Assembly (NCBI RefSeq): GCF_900116235.1
Contig: NZ_FPAA01000006.1
Coordinates: 1 to 64,000, forward strand
Length of the DNA stretch: 64,000 bases
Direction: 5' to 3'
From: Marininema halotolerans
GTDB taxonomy: Bacteria; Bacillota; Bacilli; Thermoactinomycetales; DSM-45169
A model generated the notes under the pieces. The model did no database searches. It was not told the origin of the DNA and saw only the letters and a program-made list of their open reading frames with translations. Made by a program: the position numbers and the translations under genes. Below are positions 45,048 through 52,819 of the stretch, in pieces. Numbering within the stretch: position 1 is the stretch's first letter; every line of letters starts with the position of its first letter.

Positions 45048-45817
45048 CGTGCGAAGAGTTTCGGGAGTGGATCCAACGAGAGTTAGATCATGATTTAACT
45101 CAAAGCGAAGCCCAGGAATTAGATCAACATGTGCGCTCCTGTCCAAATTGTGCTGAGGAAAAGGCTGCACTCCTGGATGTCTCTTCTCGACTGGATGACC
45201 TCCCTTATGTAACGCCTCGCTTTTCATTGACAGAAGAAGTGATGAAGAAAATTGATGCAGAAGATCAAAGGGACGAAAGAACCAAGCAGGATCCAGAAGC
45301 GGATCGACCACCGATTCGAATCAAAGAAGCTTCTTTTCATAGGAAGCGACGGTGGTGGCTCGGTGGAAGTACCGTGGCTGCAGGAATTGCAATCCTAATG
45401 ATTCCCTTGTTAAGTTCTATTACTCAGGATCATTCCACACAAGTACAACCACAGAAGCCTTCTATTTCAACCAAAGATCCAAGGGATCAACCTTCAATGG
45501 GGATTCAAAGTAAGGGAGATGGCCCGCAAAAAATGGGACCTGGGGGTCATGCATCAAGGAATCAAGCTACCTCACCGAATGGGACGTATCAAGCAACCGT
45601 ACAAAATCAAGCCATCGTCATTGATAATCAATCAGGGGAAGAAGTATATCGGTCGAAGGACTTATCCTCTAGTGCAGATGTTGCCCAGATGAAATGGCAA
45701 GATGAAGGTCATTTATCCGTTTGGTTGCGCCCCAAGGATGATAAAAAAGAACAGGGTGGAGACATTATCATCATCGATGTATCCTCTAAAACAGAGACAA
45801 AACGTCCTTGGAAATAA
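45044..45817 (+). CDS. Membrane anti-sigma factor with zinc-finger (ZAS) domain
   Basis: 257 aa. N-terminal HxxxCxxC anti-sigma zinc motif (H-VRSC-PNC near residues 29-36, with Cys3), one membrane helix at about 106-128 (GGSTVAAGIAILMIPLLSSI), then an extracytoplasmic Ser/Gln-rich linker and a C-terminal beta domain (about 175-257). It holds the ECF sigma factor at the membrane until a signal leads to release. Coupled to the sigma gene by a 4-nt overlap. Confidence 0.88.
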   Translation: MTCEEFREWIQRELDHDLTQSEAQELDQHVRSCPNCAEEKAALLDVSSRLDDLPYVTPRFSLTEEVMKKIDAEDQRDERTKQDPEADRPPIRIKEASFHRKRRWWLGGSTVAAGIAILMIPLLSSITQDHSTQVQPQKPSISTKDPRDQPSMGIQSKGDGPQKMGPGGHASRNQATSPNGTYQATVQNQAIVIDNQSGEEVYRSKDLSSSADVAQMKWQDEGHLSVWLRPKDDKKEQGGDIIIIDVSSKTETKRPWK

Positions 45818-45834
45818 GGGAAGGAGGAGGGGAG

Positions 45835-46863
45835 ATGGATTTAAAACTGATGCAGGAATTGAAGGCGGGGCAAATTGCTCCCGTCTATCTTTTTTACGGA
45901 ACGGAAACCTTTTTGATAGAAGAGGGATGTACAGCAATCGAGAAGGTGGCCCTTCAGGGAGAAAGCTCAGAATGGAATCGTACGGTGTTGGATCTAGAAG
46001 AAGTCCCAATACAGGATTTGGTGCGTGAAGCAGAGACAGCCTCCTTTTTTGGGGGTCGGCGCGTGGTTATCGGGAAGAATGCCTGGTTCCTAACTACAAC
46101 ACGGGTGAAGGATAAGATGGATCACCGACCAGAGGAGCTTCTCCATTATGTTTCTGATCCATTAACGGAGAATGTGTTGATTTTGACGGTACCTGCGGAG
46201 AAGTTGGATGCTCGTAAAAAAGTGGTCAAGGAGATGAGAAAACGGGTTCGAGAAGTAAATTGTCAACCACTTGCACCCAAGCCCCTATACCAATGGGTAA
46301 ATGATCGTTTGCATCAAACAGGAGTCAAGGTTCATCCGCAAACGGTTGAGCGCTTAATTCAACAAGTGGGGGGCGATTTGCGCTTGTTGGCGATGGAGAT
46401 CACAAAATTGACCACCTATGTTGGTGCAGAGCGAACCATTACCCCTGATATTGTGGAAGAATTGGTACCACGAACCTTGGAGCAAGATGTTTTTAAATTA
46501 ATCGATCGCGTATCTCGACGAAGAGTTGGAGAGGCTTTAGCAATCTTCTATGATCTGGTTCATCATCGTGAAGAACCGATTCGTATTCTCTCCTTGATCA
46601 TTCGTCAATTTCGTCTATTGCTTCAAGTTAAGGTATTAGCAGCGGAAGGGAAAAGTGAAGGGGAGATCGCTTCCCTTTTAAAGGTCCACCCCTATCCTGT
46701 CAAGTTGGCACTTCAACAATCCCATTCCTTTCCTGAAAATCGGCTACGTCACCTTCTTTTTTACGCAATTGATACCGACGAAGCCATTAAATCCGGTCGA
46801 ATGGATAAACACTTAGCAATGGAGCGTTTGCTATTGTCGGTTGCTGAGACCCGCACTTCTTAA
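45835..46863 (+). CDS. holA: DNA polymerase III delta subunit
   Basis: 342 aa clamp-loader subunit. YLFYGTETFLIEEG near residue 20, LTVPAEKLDARKKVVKEM, LIQQVGGDLRLLAMEITKL near 190, and EEPIRILSLIIRQFRLLLQVKVL near 255. ATG 45835 with AAGGAGGAGGGG. It begins 17 nt after the anti-sigma stop, so it may be co-transcribed. In Bacillus holA follows comEC and precedes rpsT; neither is adjacent here. Confidence 0.93.
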   Translation: MDLKLMQELKAGQIAPVYLFYGTETFLIEEGCTAIEKVALQGESSEWNRTVLDLEEVPIQDLVREAETASFFGGRRVVIGKNAWFLTTTRVKDKMDHRPEELLHYVSDPLTENVLILTVPAEKLDARKKVVKEMRKRVREVNCQPLAPKPLYQWVNDRLHQTGVKVHPQTVERLIQQVGGDLRLLAMEITKLTTYVGAERTITPDIVEELVPRTLEQDVFKLIDRVSRRRVGEALAIFYDLVHHREEPIRILSLIIRQFRLLLQVKVLAAEGKSEGEIASLLKVHPYPVKLALQQSHSFPENRLRHLLFYAIDTDEAIKSGRMDKHLAMERLLLSVAETRTS

Positions 46864-46961
46864 TTGAATGAATGGATGACGATCCCCTCATGAATTTTAG
46901 GCGTGATGGTCATTTTTTTTTGATTTTTAAGGGCAAAGTGAAGAAAACGAGGTGCTAACTT

Positions 46962-47579
46962 TTGAATATTGATGAATATATGATGAAGCACTTCCCGGGC
47001 TTATCTCTTGAGCCTCCATTATTTTATAATTGGAATATCGGCATTCGATTTGAGTTGGGAGATCCTCATGAGGAAGATGAAAAAAAATACATGGAGCGTG
47101 TCTTAAAAAGGGGACTCACGCTATTGAAAGCCTTGCACCAAAATCATGATGAACTATTCATTGTATGCTATTATGACAAACTCAAAAGGGAACCGTATAA
47201 GAAAGTAAACGCCTTCAATCGATCGATGAGAAATAAACACGTCAAATACCAAATGCACCATCAGGTCTTTCCGTTTCGTGAGCCGGAAGAGGATGAAGAC
47301 GATGAGTACGAAACCCACAGGCTATTATTAAAATGTGAGGTGCAAGACGTCAATCTCCCAAAAATGATACGTAGATTTTTTTATAGAAATGATATGCCCC
47401 GTCTTTATTTTGTTAATATTAAAAGGGGGACGATTTTTAGTATCTATGACGACCGAGGCTGTGATTTAGTGTCAACTAAAAAAGAAAACATAGAAGAAAT
47501 TTATTATACTTTTAATGAATGGATCTTGGATTGGGACCGGTCTCGCATCGATGGGTTGTTTCAAAATAATTTGAGCTAA
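46962..47579 (+). CDS. DUF3885 domain protein
   Basis: 205 aa. Acidic/aromatic soluble protein; the C-terminal TIFSIYDDRGCDLVSTKKENIEEIYYTFNEWILDWD (landmarks SIYDDRGCD and FNEWILD) is the DUF3885 signature. The TTG start at 46962 has GAGGTG upstream. Proteins of this family are often found in accessory regions, some beside toxin/immunity genes. Function unknown. Confidence 0.78.
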   Translation: MNIDEYMMKHFPGLSLEPPLFYNWNIGIRFELGDPHEEDEKKYMERVLKRGLTLLKALHQNHDELFIVCYYDKLKREPYKKVNAFNRSMRNKHVKYQMHHQVFPFREPEEDEDDEYETHRLLLKCEVQDVNLPKMIRRFFYRNDMPRLYFVNIKRGTIFSIYDDRGCDLVSTKKENIEEIYYTFNEWILDWDRSRIDGLFQNNLS

Positions 47580-47723
47580 CGAAGCAGTAACGTTTCAAAA
47601 CAAGCTCAATGAATATGGTAACGCTAAAGCTATTACCTAAAAAATTTCGGGACCCGTATTGACTGTGTTTGTAGCCAAAGAATAACGAGTTTAACTCAAC
47701 GTAGCTGTGTAAAAGTCGGTGAA

Positions 47724-47757
47724 AGCCGCTGTCCAATGGTACAGCGGCTATTTTAAT
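47724..47757 (+). terminator. Terminator downstream of the DUF3885 gene
   Basis: AGCCGCTGT-ccaatggt-ACAGCGGCT followed by ATTTTAAT. The rest of the 426-bp gap (47580-48005) shows no convincing gene. Confidence 0.65.
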
Positions 47758-48005
47758 AGTTAATATCCTAAATGTATCCAAGAACATTTTTCAAGAAGGA
47801 CTAAAGATTCTTGCCGTTGGAACAACGGTCTATGCTTGAAATTATCCTGTCAGTCGATGGGAGTTCCCAAGACTCACCTCTTCTCATTAGCGTTGGTGAG
47901 GGAGGTTCAATGGCCTAATACCAAACTAATACAAGTTATTAGCTCTTTCAATTAAAAATTTACCGAATATGCATAGGAGGATATTACTCTTAAGGAGAGA
48001 GAGCG

Positions 48006-49544
48006 ATGTCTAACGGATGTAACCGAAAAGCGAGTGGTCGTTGTTCTAATGCAGTAGGGTCCAATACCGTTGCTAGCGGCACATCCTCTCATGCGGAGGG
48101 AAATAAAACTACAGCAAGTGGTCCAGTAGCTCATTCTGAAGGATTTAATACGCAGGCTCTGAATAGTTCCTCCCATGCGGAGGGAAACACAACCATCGCT
48201 TTAGGTGCTGCTTCTCATACTGAAGGTTTTCAAACTGTGGCATATATGAATACCGCCCATGCGGAAGGGACATCGACCATAGCGGGTGGGGCTGCTTCTC
48301 ATGCGGAAGGATATTTAACAAAAGCTATGGGAAGTCAATCTCATGCGGAGGGGGGAGGCACCGCAGCTTTAGGGACGAATTGCCATGCAGAAGGAGCAAA
48401 CACGGTTGCTTCAGGAAATGATTCTCATGCTGAAGGAGACTCTACAACAGCCATGGGCAATGCATCTCACGCAGAGGGGTTTAATACAATGGCCGAGGGA
48501 CAATTTTCTCATGCCGAAGGCCAATTGACAAAAGCTATAGGAGAAAGATCCCATGCCGAAGGAGACTCTACGACAGCCATGGGCAATGTATCTCACGCGG
48601 AGGGATTTAATACAATGGCCAAGGGGCAATTTTCTCATGCCGAAGGCCAATTGACAAAAGCTATAGGAGAAAGGTCCCATGCCGAAGGAGACTCTACGAC
48701 AGCCATGGGCAATGTATCTCACGCAGAGGGATTTAGAACAGTGGCGGAGGGACAATTTTCTCATGCTGAAGGTGAAAGTACGCTAGCTTCTGGAATGAGA
48801 TCCCATGCTCAAGGAGATAGTACAACGGCTTCGGGAGAAAATTCCTTTTCAGTTGGACAAAATACTATAGCTGCAGCGTTAAATTCTTTTGCTGGGGGTT
48901 TTAGTACTAATGTTCCATCTACGATGGTAGGTGCCTATATTATGGGAGAAAAAGGGACTGCTGTCTATACAAGTTCCTTCCATGTAGCAAATGGCATGGA
49001 GACTGGCCTATCATTAAATTCTATTATCTTACAAGGGCCAACAGGCAATATATTAATCGACGGCACGGTCATAGGACCTGCAGCAGCTGATTATGCGGAA
49101 ATGTTTGAATCTTTGGACGGGAAAGAGATAGAACCTGGTTTTTTTGTTACAATTGATGGGAAAAAGATCCGAAAAGCTACAAGTAACAATCAATATATTG
49201 TAGGGGTCACCTCGGCTACCCCAATGGTCCTTGGAAATGCTTCAGAACTACGATGGCATGATTTGTATGTAACGGACCATTGGGGGCGTATTCAATATGA
49301 TGAAAATGGAAACCGAATACTAAATCCAAAGTATGATCCCCAGCAGACCTATGTTCCTCGTAGAGAACGTAAAGAATGGATAGCTGTTGGTATAACAGGT
49401 CAACTTAGGGTGAGGGATGATGGTTCCTCTGTCGTCAATGGTTACTGTATACCGAACCATGAAGGCATGGCTACTTCTTCAGAGACTGGTTTCCGAGTGA
49501 TCGATAGAGTTTCAGAAAATATTATAACTATTTTAAAAATATAA
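48006..49544 (+). CDS. YadA-head-like 14-residue repeat protein with C-terminal Peptidase_G2 autoprocessing domain
   Basis: 512 aa without signal peptide. Residues about 20-310 are around twenty 14-residue repeats of type SHAEG-xxT-xAxGxx, the left-handed beta-roll repeat of YadA-type adhesin heads. The C-terminal part (about 340-500: DYAEMFESLDGKEIEPGFFV, TIDGKKIRKA, YIVGVTSATPMVLGNA, ELRWHDLYVTDHWGRI) matches the Peptidase_G2 intramolecular chaperone/autoproteolysis domain of phage tail appendages. It is likely a trimeric fibre whose end cuts itself off after folding. AAGGAGAG before the ATG. No phage genes flank it; a surface, spore-surface or tailspike-like role is inference. Confidence 0.82.
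   Translation: MSNGCNRKASGRCSNAVGSNTVASGTSSHAEGNKTTASGPVAHSEGFNTQALNSSSHAEGNTTIALGAASHTEGFQTVAYMNTAHAEGTSTIAGGAASHAEGYLTKAMGSQSHAEGGGTAALGTNCHAEGANTVASGNDSHAEGDSTTAMGNASHAEGFNTMAEGQFSHAEGQLTKAIGERSHAEGDSTTAMGNVSHAEGFNTMAKGQFSHAEGQLTKAIGERSHAEGDSTTAMGNVSHAEGFRTVAEGQFSHAEGESTLASGMRSHAQGDSTTASGENSFSVGQNTIAAALNSFAGGFSTNVPSTMVGAYIMGEKGTAVYTSSFHVANGMETGLSLNSIILQGPTGNILIDGTVIGPAAADYAEMFESLDGKEIEPGFFVTIDGKKIRKATSNNQYIVGVTSATPMVLGNASELRWHDLYVTDHWGRIQYDENGNRILNPKYDPQQTYVPRRERKEWIAVGITGQLRVRDDGSSVVNGYCIPNHEGMATSSETGFRVIDRVSENIITILKI
48423..48800 (+). repeat. Three tandem 126-nt repeats inside the beta-roll gene
   Basis: Units at 48423-48548, 48549-48674 and 48675-48800 each code for three 14-residue beta-roll rungs. 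Units 1 and 2 differ at only a few bases; unit 3 diverges in its second half. This indicates recent in-frame expansion by recombination or slippage. Confidence 0.9.
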
Positions 49545-49648
49545 ATATACCCTAAGAAAAAACGTGCTCTTTCAATAATACTATCTGTACCCTATATTAT
49601 TTTTTGCCTGGCAAAGCAACTCGGCCAGTAATCCCACCGAAACATAAC

Positions 49649-49687
49649 AAACCCCGTTAACCCTAAACATACAGGATCACGGGGTTT
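49649..49687 (+). terminator. Hairpin after the beta-roll gene
   Basis: AAACCCCGT and ACGGGGTTT enclose a 21-nt loop, with a few pyrimidines after; probable terminator about 100 nt past the stop. Confidence 0.5.
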
Positions 49688-49810
49688 CTGCAGCTGACGA
49701 GTTCCTAGCGTACAATTTTCTTTTTTTGGTACGGTGTTTCCCATATGAACGAAAATTCGCCTTTTGCACCAAACCTTTTTGTTTCACTCTTCTTTCTGCA
49801 CCAGAAACCC

Positions 49811-50296
49811 CTATGGGATACGAGTAAGAGTTCCTGACCATACAGTTTGTTTTTGATCGGGAAGTTGATTTTGATAAGAGAAACCAGATTCAGTATACGA
49901 GAACATCAACTGTACAGGTTTTTGAAATCGATCTCTTTTTAGAACGGATATAAAACTGATTCCGTTGTCCGTGTCAGCAGCGGTAATTAATTGCCAATCA
50001 ATTACTCTTCCTTTAAAAATGATCGGTTGCCATACCCCGATTAATGTTTCCTCACCTTCAATGTTAGATATTATTCTTACTGTTACAAATCGATTATTCT
50101 GACAGATATCATACGTCCCGAATGCAGCCTTTAAGCTATATGGAGTCACTTTTTGTTGAGGGGTTTGTCTTCGGATTCCCAATACTTGTAGACGCCAAGA
50201 CCCCTGGATATTAGGTGGTTTGGACCCTAATATGGAAAAGTTGTCTTTTAGTTTGCCAGGGGGACAAGTGATGTTTGTTTTTCTTAATTTCTTCAT
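49811..50296 (-). CDS. 161-aa hypothetical beta-rich protein
   Basis: No signal peptide or membrane helix; basic start MKKLRKTNITCPPGKLK then a beta-rich body (GSWRLQVLGIRRQT, RFVTVRIISNIEGEE, GVWQPIIFKGRVIDWQLITAADTDNGISFISVLKR; landmarks only). ATG 50296 is set by AAAGGAG. Looks like a lipocalin-like or stress/coat protein fold but no family is recognised. AT-rich accessory surroundings. Confidence 0.65.
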   Translation of the reverse strand: MKKLRKTNITCPPGKLKDNFSILGSKPPNIQGSWRLQVLGIRRQTPQQKVTPYSLKAAFGTYDICQNNRFVTVRIISNIEGEETLIGVWQPIIFKGRVIDWQLITAADTDNGISFISVLKRDRFQKPVQLMFSYTESGFSYQNQLPDQKQTVWSGTLTRIP

Positions 50297-50412
50297 AGTT
50301 AAGACTCCTTTGATAATGGATATAAAACAAATATGGATCCATTTATCATATGTCATGTGAATCTTGATGCAACGGCCATTTACTTATATCATCCTTTTTT
50401 GGGTGGAAAAGT

Positions 50413-50646
50413 ATGACGATGAAACATCATTACTCTGTGGTTGATTTCATGGATGAATTTTATTTTCTATTTACTGGGCTAATGATACAAAAATCCCCAC
50501 AGAGGAACTTTTAGAAAAGATAGTCCAGATGTACATAAGGAAACAAGGGAAGTTTGTATCAACAGGACGCAGGTATCGTTTTAAATAAATATATTGAACT
50601 ACCTAAAAAGCAGGCAATTCACGAATGGCTCAAGAATGATAGCTAG
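50413..50646 (+). pseudogene. Frameshifted small gene remnant
   Basis: The frame from ATG 50413 reads MTMKHHYSVVDFMDEFYF and then stops at 50512, while another frame open from about 50457 reads SIYWANDTKIPTEELLEKIV, then YIRKQGKFVSTGRRYRFLNK and ends HEWLKNDS at 50644-50646. Joined by one base shift near 50460-50466 they give a coherent protein of about 78 aa. The parent family is not recognised. Confidence 0.5.
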
Positions 50647-50897
50647 TGTAATGGAGTAGCCAGGGGGGCTATCTCTGATCACTCCTTAGGGAATGGAGTT
50701 AAAAACAAATTCAGTCAATTAAGAAATTTCTGTTGACGCATCTGCACGGGACTGACATCCAATAGTTTCGAAAAAGGGATTGGATGACTGATCGTTAGAA
50801 ACCGAAGCCTTACTATGAGCTACGAGAGCAATTGGAAATCTCTGAGTCGCGACGAAGAGGATCATATAATCACTGTTTACACAAAGGAGATAAAACC

Positions 50898-51350
50898 ATG
50901 ACAAAAAACAAATTACTAAGAATGGACAATGTCGGCATCGTTGTGGAATCCCTGGATGACGCAATCGCTTTCTTCGAGGAGATTGGTTTAAAACTCGAAG
51001 GGCGAACCACTGTCGAAGGTGAATGGGCAGGTCGCGTAACCGGACTGGGTACTCAGTGCGTAGAGATTGCTATGATGGTTACCCCAGATGGCCACAGCCG
51101 ACTTGAACTTTCGCGATTTCTCACCCCGCCTACTATATCAGATCACCGGATGGCTCCTGTAAACGCCCTCGGTTATCTACGCGTGATGTTCGCCGTTGAA
51201 GACATTGACGAAATGGTATCCAGACTTACTAAGTATGGTGCAGAGCTCGTTGGCGAAGTGGTTCAGTACCAGGATTCGTATCGGCTGTGCTACATTCGTG
51301 GAACCGAAGGACTTCTAATCGGTTTGGCTGAACAACTCGGCAACAAATAA
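50898..51350 (+). CDS. VOC/glyoxalase-fold protein
   Basis: 150 aa with two beta-alpha-beta-beta-beta halves: MDNVGIVVESLDDAIAFFEEIGL and YLRVMFAVEDIDEMVSRLTKYGAELVGE (landmarks). Possible metal-type residues His/Glu are seen at RLELSRF and the C-terminal IGLAEQ. It might be a dioxygenase, lyase or fosfomycin-type resistance protein; the exact function is not readable. AAAGGAG 7 nt before the ATG. Codon use is more GC-rich than the flanking orphan genes. Confidence 0.8.
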   Translation: MTKNKLLRMDNVGIVVESLDDAIAFFEEIGLKLEGRTTVEGEWAGRVTGLGTQCVEIAMMVTPDGHSRLELSRFLTPPTISDHRMAPVNALGYLRVMFAVEDIDEMVSRLTKYGAELVGEVVQYQDSYRLCYIRGTEGLLIGLAEQLGNK

Positions 51351-51387
51351 GTAAGTGACGTTATAAAAAGTTATTATTACTGAAATA

Positions 51388-51422
51388 CTGAGACCCAAGG
51401 TTTTAGCTCCCTTGGGTCTCAG
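51388..51422. terminator. Hairpin after the VOC gene
   Basis: CTGAGACCCAAGG / CCTTGGGTCTCAG, perfect 13-bp stem, without a T run on either strand. Confidence 0.5.
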
Positions 51423-51555
51423 CTGAATTCCCGAGCGAAAAAACAATGGTCATCGATCTAATAAAATTAACTTTACTCAATAGTGGGTTGTCCTATAATT
51501 AAACTAACGGGGCAGAGCTTTGTTTAATAGCGACACAATTAGGATGTGAACTCAA

Positions 51556-52089
51556 ATGTTAGATACGGTATATGTAGATATTCGCCATATGAATTTTTGG
51601 TTTGGAGTTTATGGATTTCAAGATAAAAGTTGTAATGATGAGATTACAATTTATTCAGATGCCAATATGACCAATACATTAGGGTATTTTGAAATTACAA
51701 CCCATGAAAGTTTAACTCATTTAATTAAATATCAATTAGATGATGAAGAAGATGGGAGTTTTAAGAGAGAAATTGAAAAGTTCCTAAATGATGATTCTCA
51801 AATATTTTATAGTTATATTTATCCGAGAGATGATGAGGATTTATTGCATCAAGTTAGCCATTTTGCACCTTTAAACAGAAAAAATCATAAACCCATTTAT
51901 ATCGATATGTGGACCAAACTTTCGGATGAATTAGACATAAATGAAATTAAAAAATGCGCAAAAATATTAGTTAAAGAATTTTTGCATGAAAATATTTTAA
52001 ATATAAAAATAGTTGATATTCCAACATACGATGAAACAAAAGAATCTTATGAGAAAGATTATGGTCCTATCAACGCACCAAAGCAATGA
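51556..52089 (+). CDS. AT-rich orphan protein, 177 aa
   Basis: Soluble, acidic, rich in Asp, Glu, Ile, Lys (MLDTVYVDIRHMNFWFG, LIKYQLDDEEDGSFKRE, HENILNIKIVDIPTYDE). Visibly AT-richer than the chromosomal core, with many AT-ending codons, suggesting recent acquisition. No strong SD is seen. The size, charge and neighbourhood resemble immunity proteins of contact-dependent toxins, but no toxin gene is beside it. Not recognised. Confidence 0.65.
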   Translation: MLDTVYVDIRHMNFWFGVYGFQDKSCNDEITIYSDANMTNTLGYFEITTHESLTHLIKYQLDDEEDGSFKREIEKFLNDDSQIFYSYIYPRDDEDLLHQVSHFAPLNRKNHKPIYIDMWTKLSDELDINEIKKCAKILVKEFLHENILNIKIVDIPTYDETKESYEKDYGPINAPKQ

Positions 52090-52117
52090 TAGGGATATTG
52101 CAAAAGGTTGTGAAGTA

Positions 52118-52154
52118 ATCTTCTTAAAGTAAAGGGACTTTACTTTAAGAAGAT
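52118..52154. terminator. Hairpin after the AT-rich orphan
   Basis: ATCTTCTTAAAGTAAA and its complement with a short loop; 16-bp stem, AT-rich tail. Confidence 0.55.
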
Positions 52155-52180
52155 ATATTAAACTACGAGGGGTGAGTGTG

Positions 52181-52660
52181 GTGAAGGTGGTCAGCGGATG
52201 TTTTGCAGGAATTCATTGCACCTATAAGAAGGGGCATAATCGGGTAGATGAAATTCAGCGTCTTGTGAGAGAGGGAGAAGCAATTCCTGTCTGTCCAGAA
52301 CAGTTGGGAGGGTTATCAACCCCTCGTCCCCCAGCAGAAATTGTTGGGGGGAGTGGAGAAGATGTCTTGGATGGGAAAGCAAAAGTGATTGACATTCACG
52401 GAAAGGATGTGACAGAGGAATTTATCTCTGGAGCAGAAGAAGCGCTGCAAGTAGCCCTTTCCATCGGAGCTACCGAGGCGATTTTGAAGGAGAGTAGCCC
52501 ATCTTGTGGGAGCTGTACCATTTACGATGGCTCACATACAGGGGTGAAAAAAGAGGGCGTCGGTGTGACAACTGCTCTCTTCCGCCGTCATGGAATTAAA
52601 GTACTTTCAGAAGAAACTTGGGAAGAGGGGCTTGGTGAAGAAGAGAATCATTCTGAATGA
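52181..52660 (+). CDS. DUF523 family protein
   Basis: 159 aa. VSGCFAGIHCTYKKGHN, IPVCPEQLGGLSTPRPPAEI and LKESSPSCGSCTIYDG are the DUF523 Cys motifs, suggesting metal or Fe-S binding; function of the family unknown. Several GTG codons are possible starts; GTG 52181 is preferred, about 6 nt after AGGGGTGA. Confidence 0.85.
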   Translation: MKVVSGCFAGIHCTYKKGHNRVDEIQRLVREGEAIPVCPEQLGGLSTPRPPAEIVGGSGEDVLDGKAKVIDIHGKDVTEEFISGAEEALQVALSIGATEAILKESSPSCGSCTIYDGSHTGVKKEGVGVTTALFRRHGIKVLSEETWEEGLGEEENHSE

Positions 52661-52739
52661 ATCCGATGGTGAGAGCAGGTTGTGAAGACATGGAGTGGGT
52701 ACATAAGCGACCGATGAGAGATTCATATATTGTTGAATC

Positions 52740-52774
52740 AAATAAAACCTCCCCTTTTCAGGGAGGTTTTATTT
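52740..52774. terminator. Bidirectional terminator between DUF523 gene and helD
   Basis: AAATAAAACCTCCC and GGGAGGTTTTATTT form a perfect stem flanked by A/T runs on both strands. Confidence 0.88.
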
Positions 52775-52819
52775 GATGGGAATCCTTTAACTAAAAGGCG
52801 AGAGTGATCTCCTACTCTT

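Noticed and set aside
48411..48800. CRISPR-like direct repeats
   Set aside because: The periodicity (42 and 126 nt) is in frame with the beta-roll protein and there are no unique spacers.
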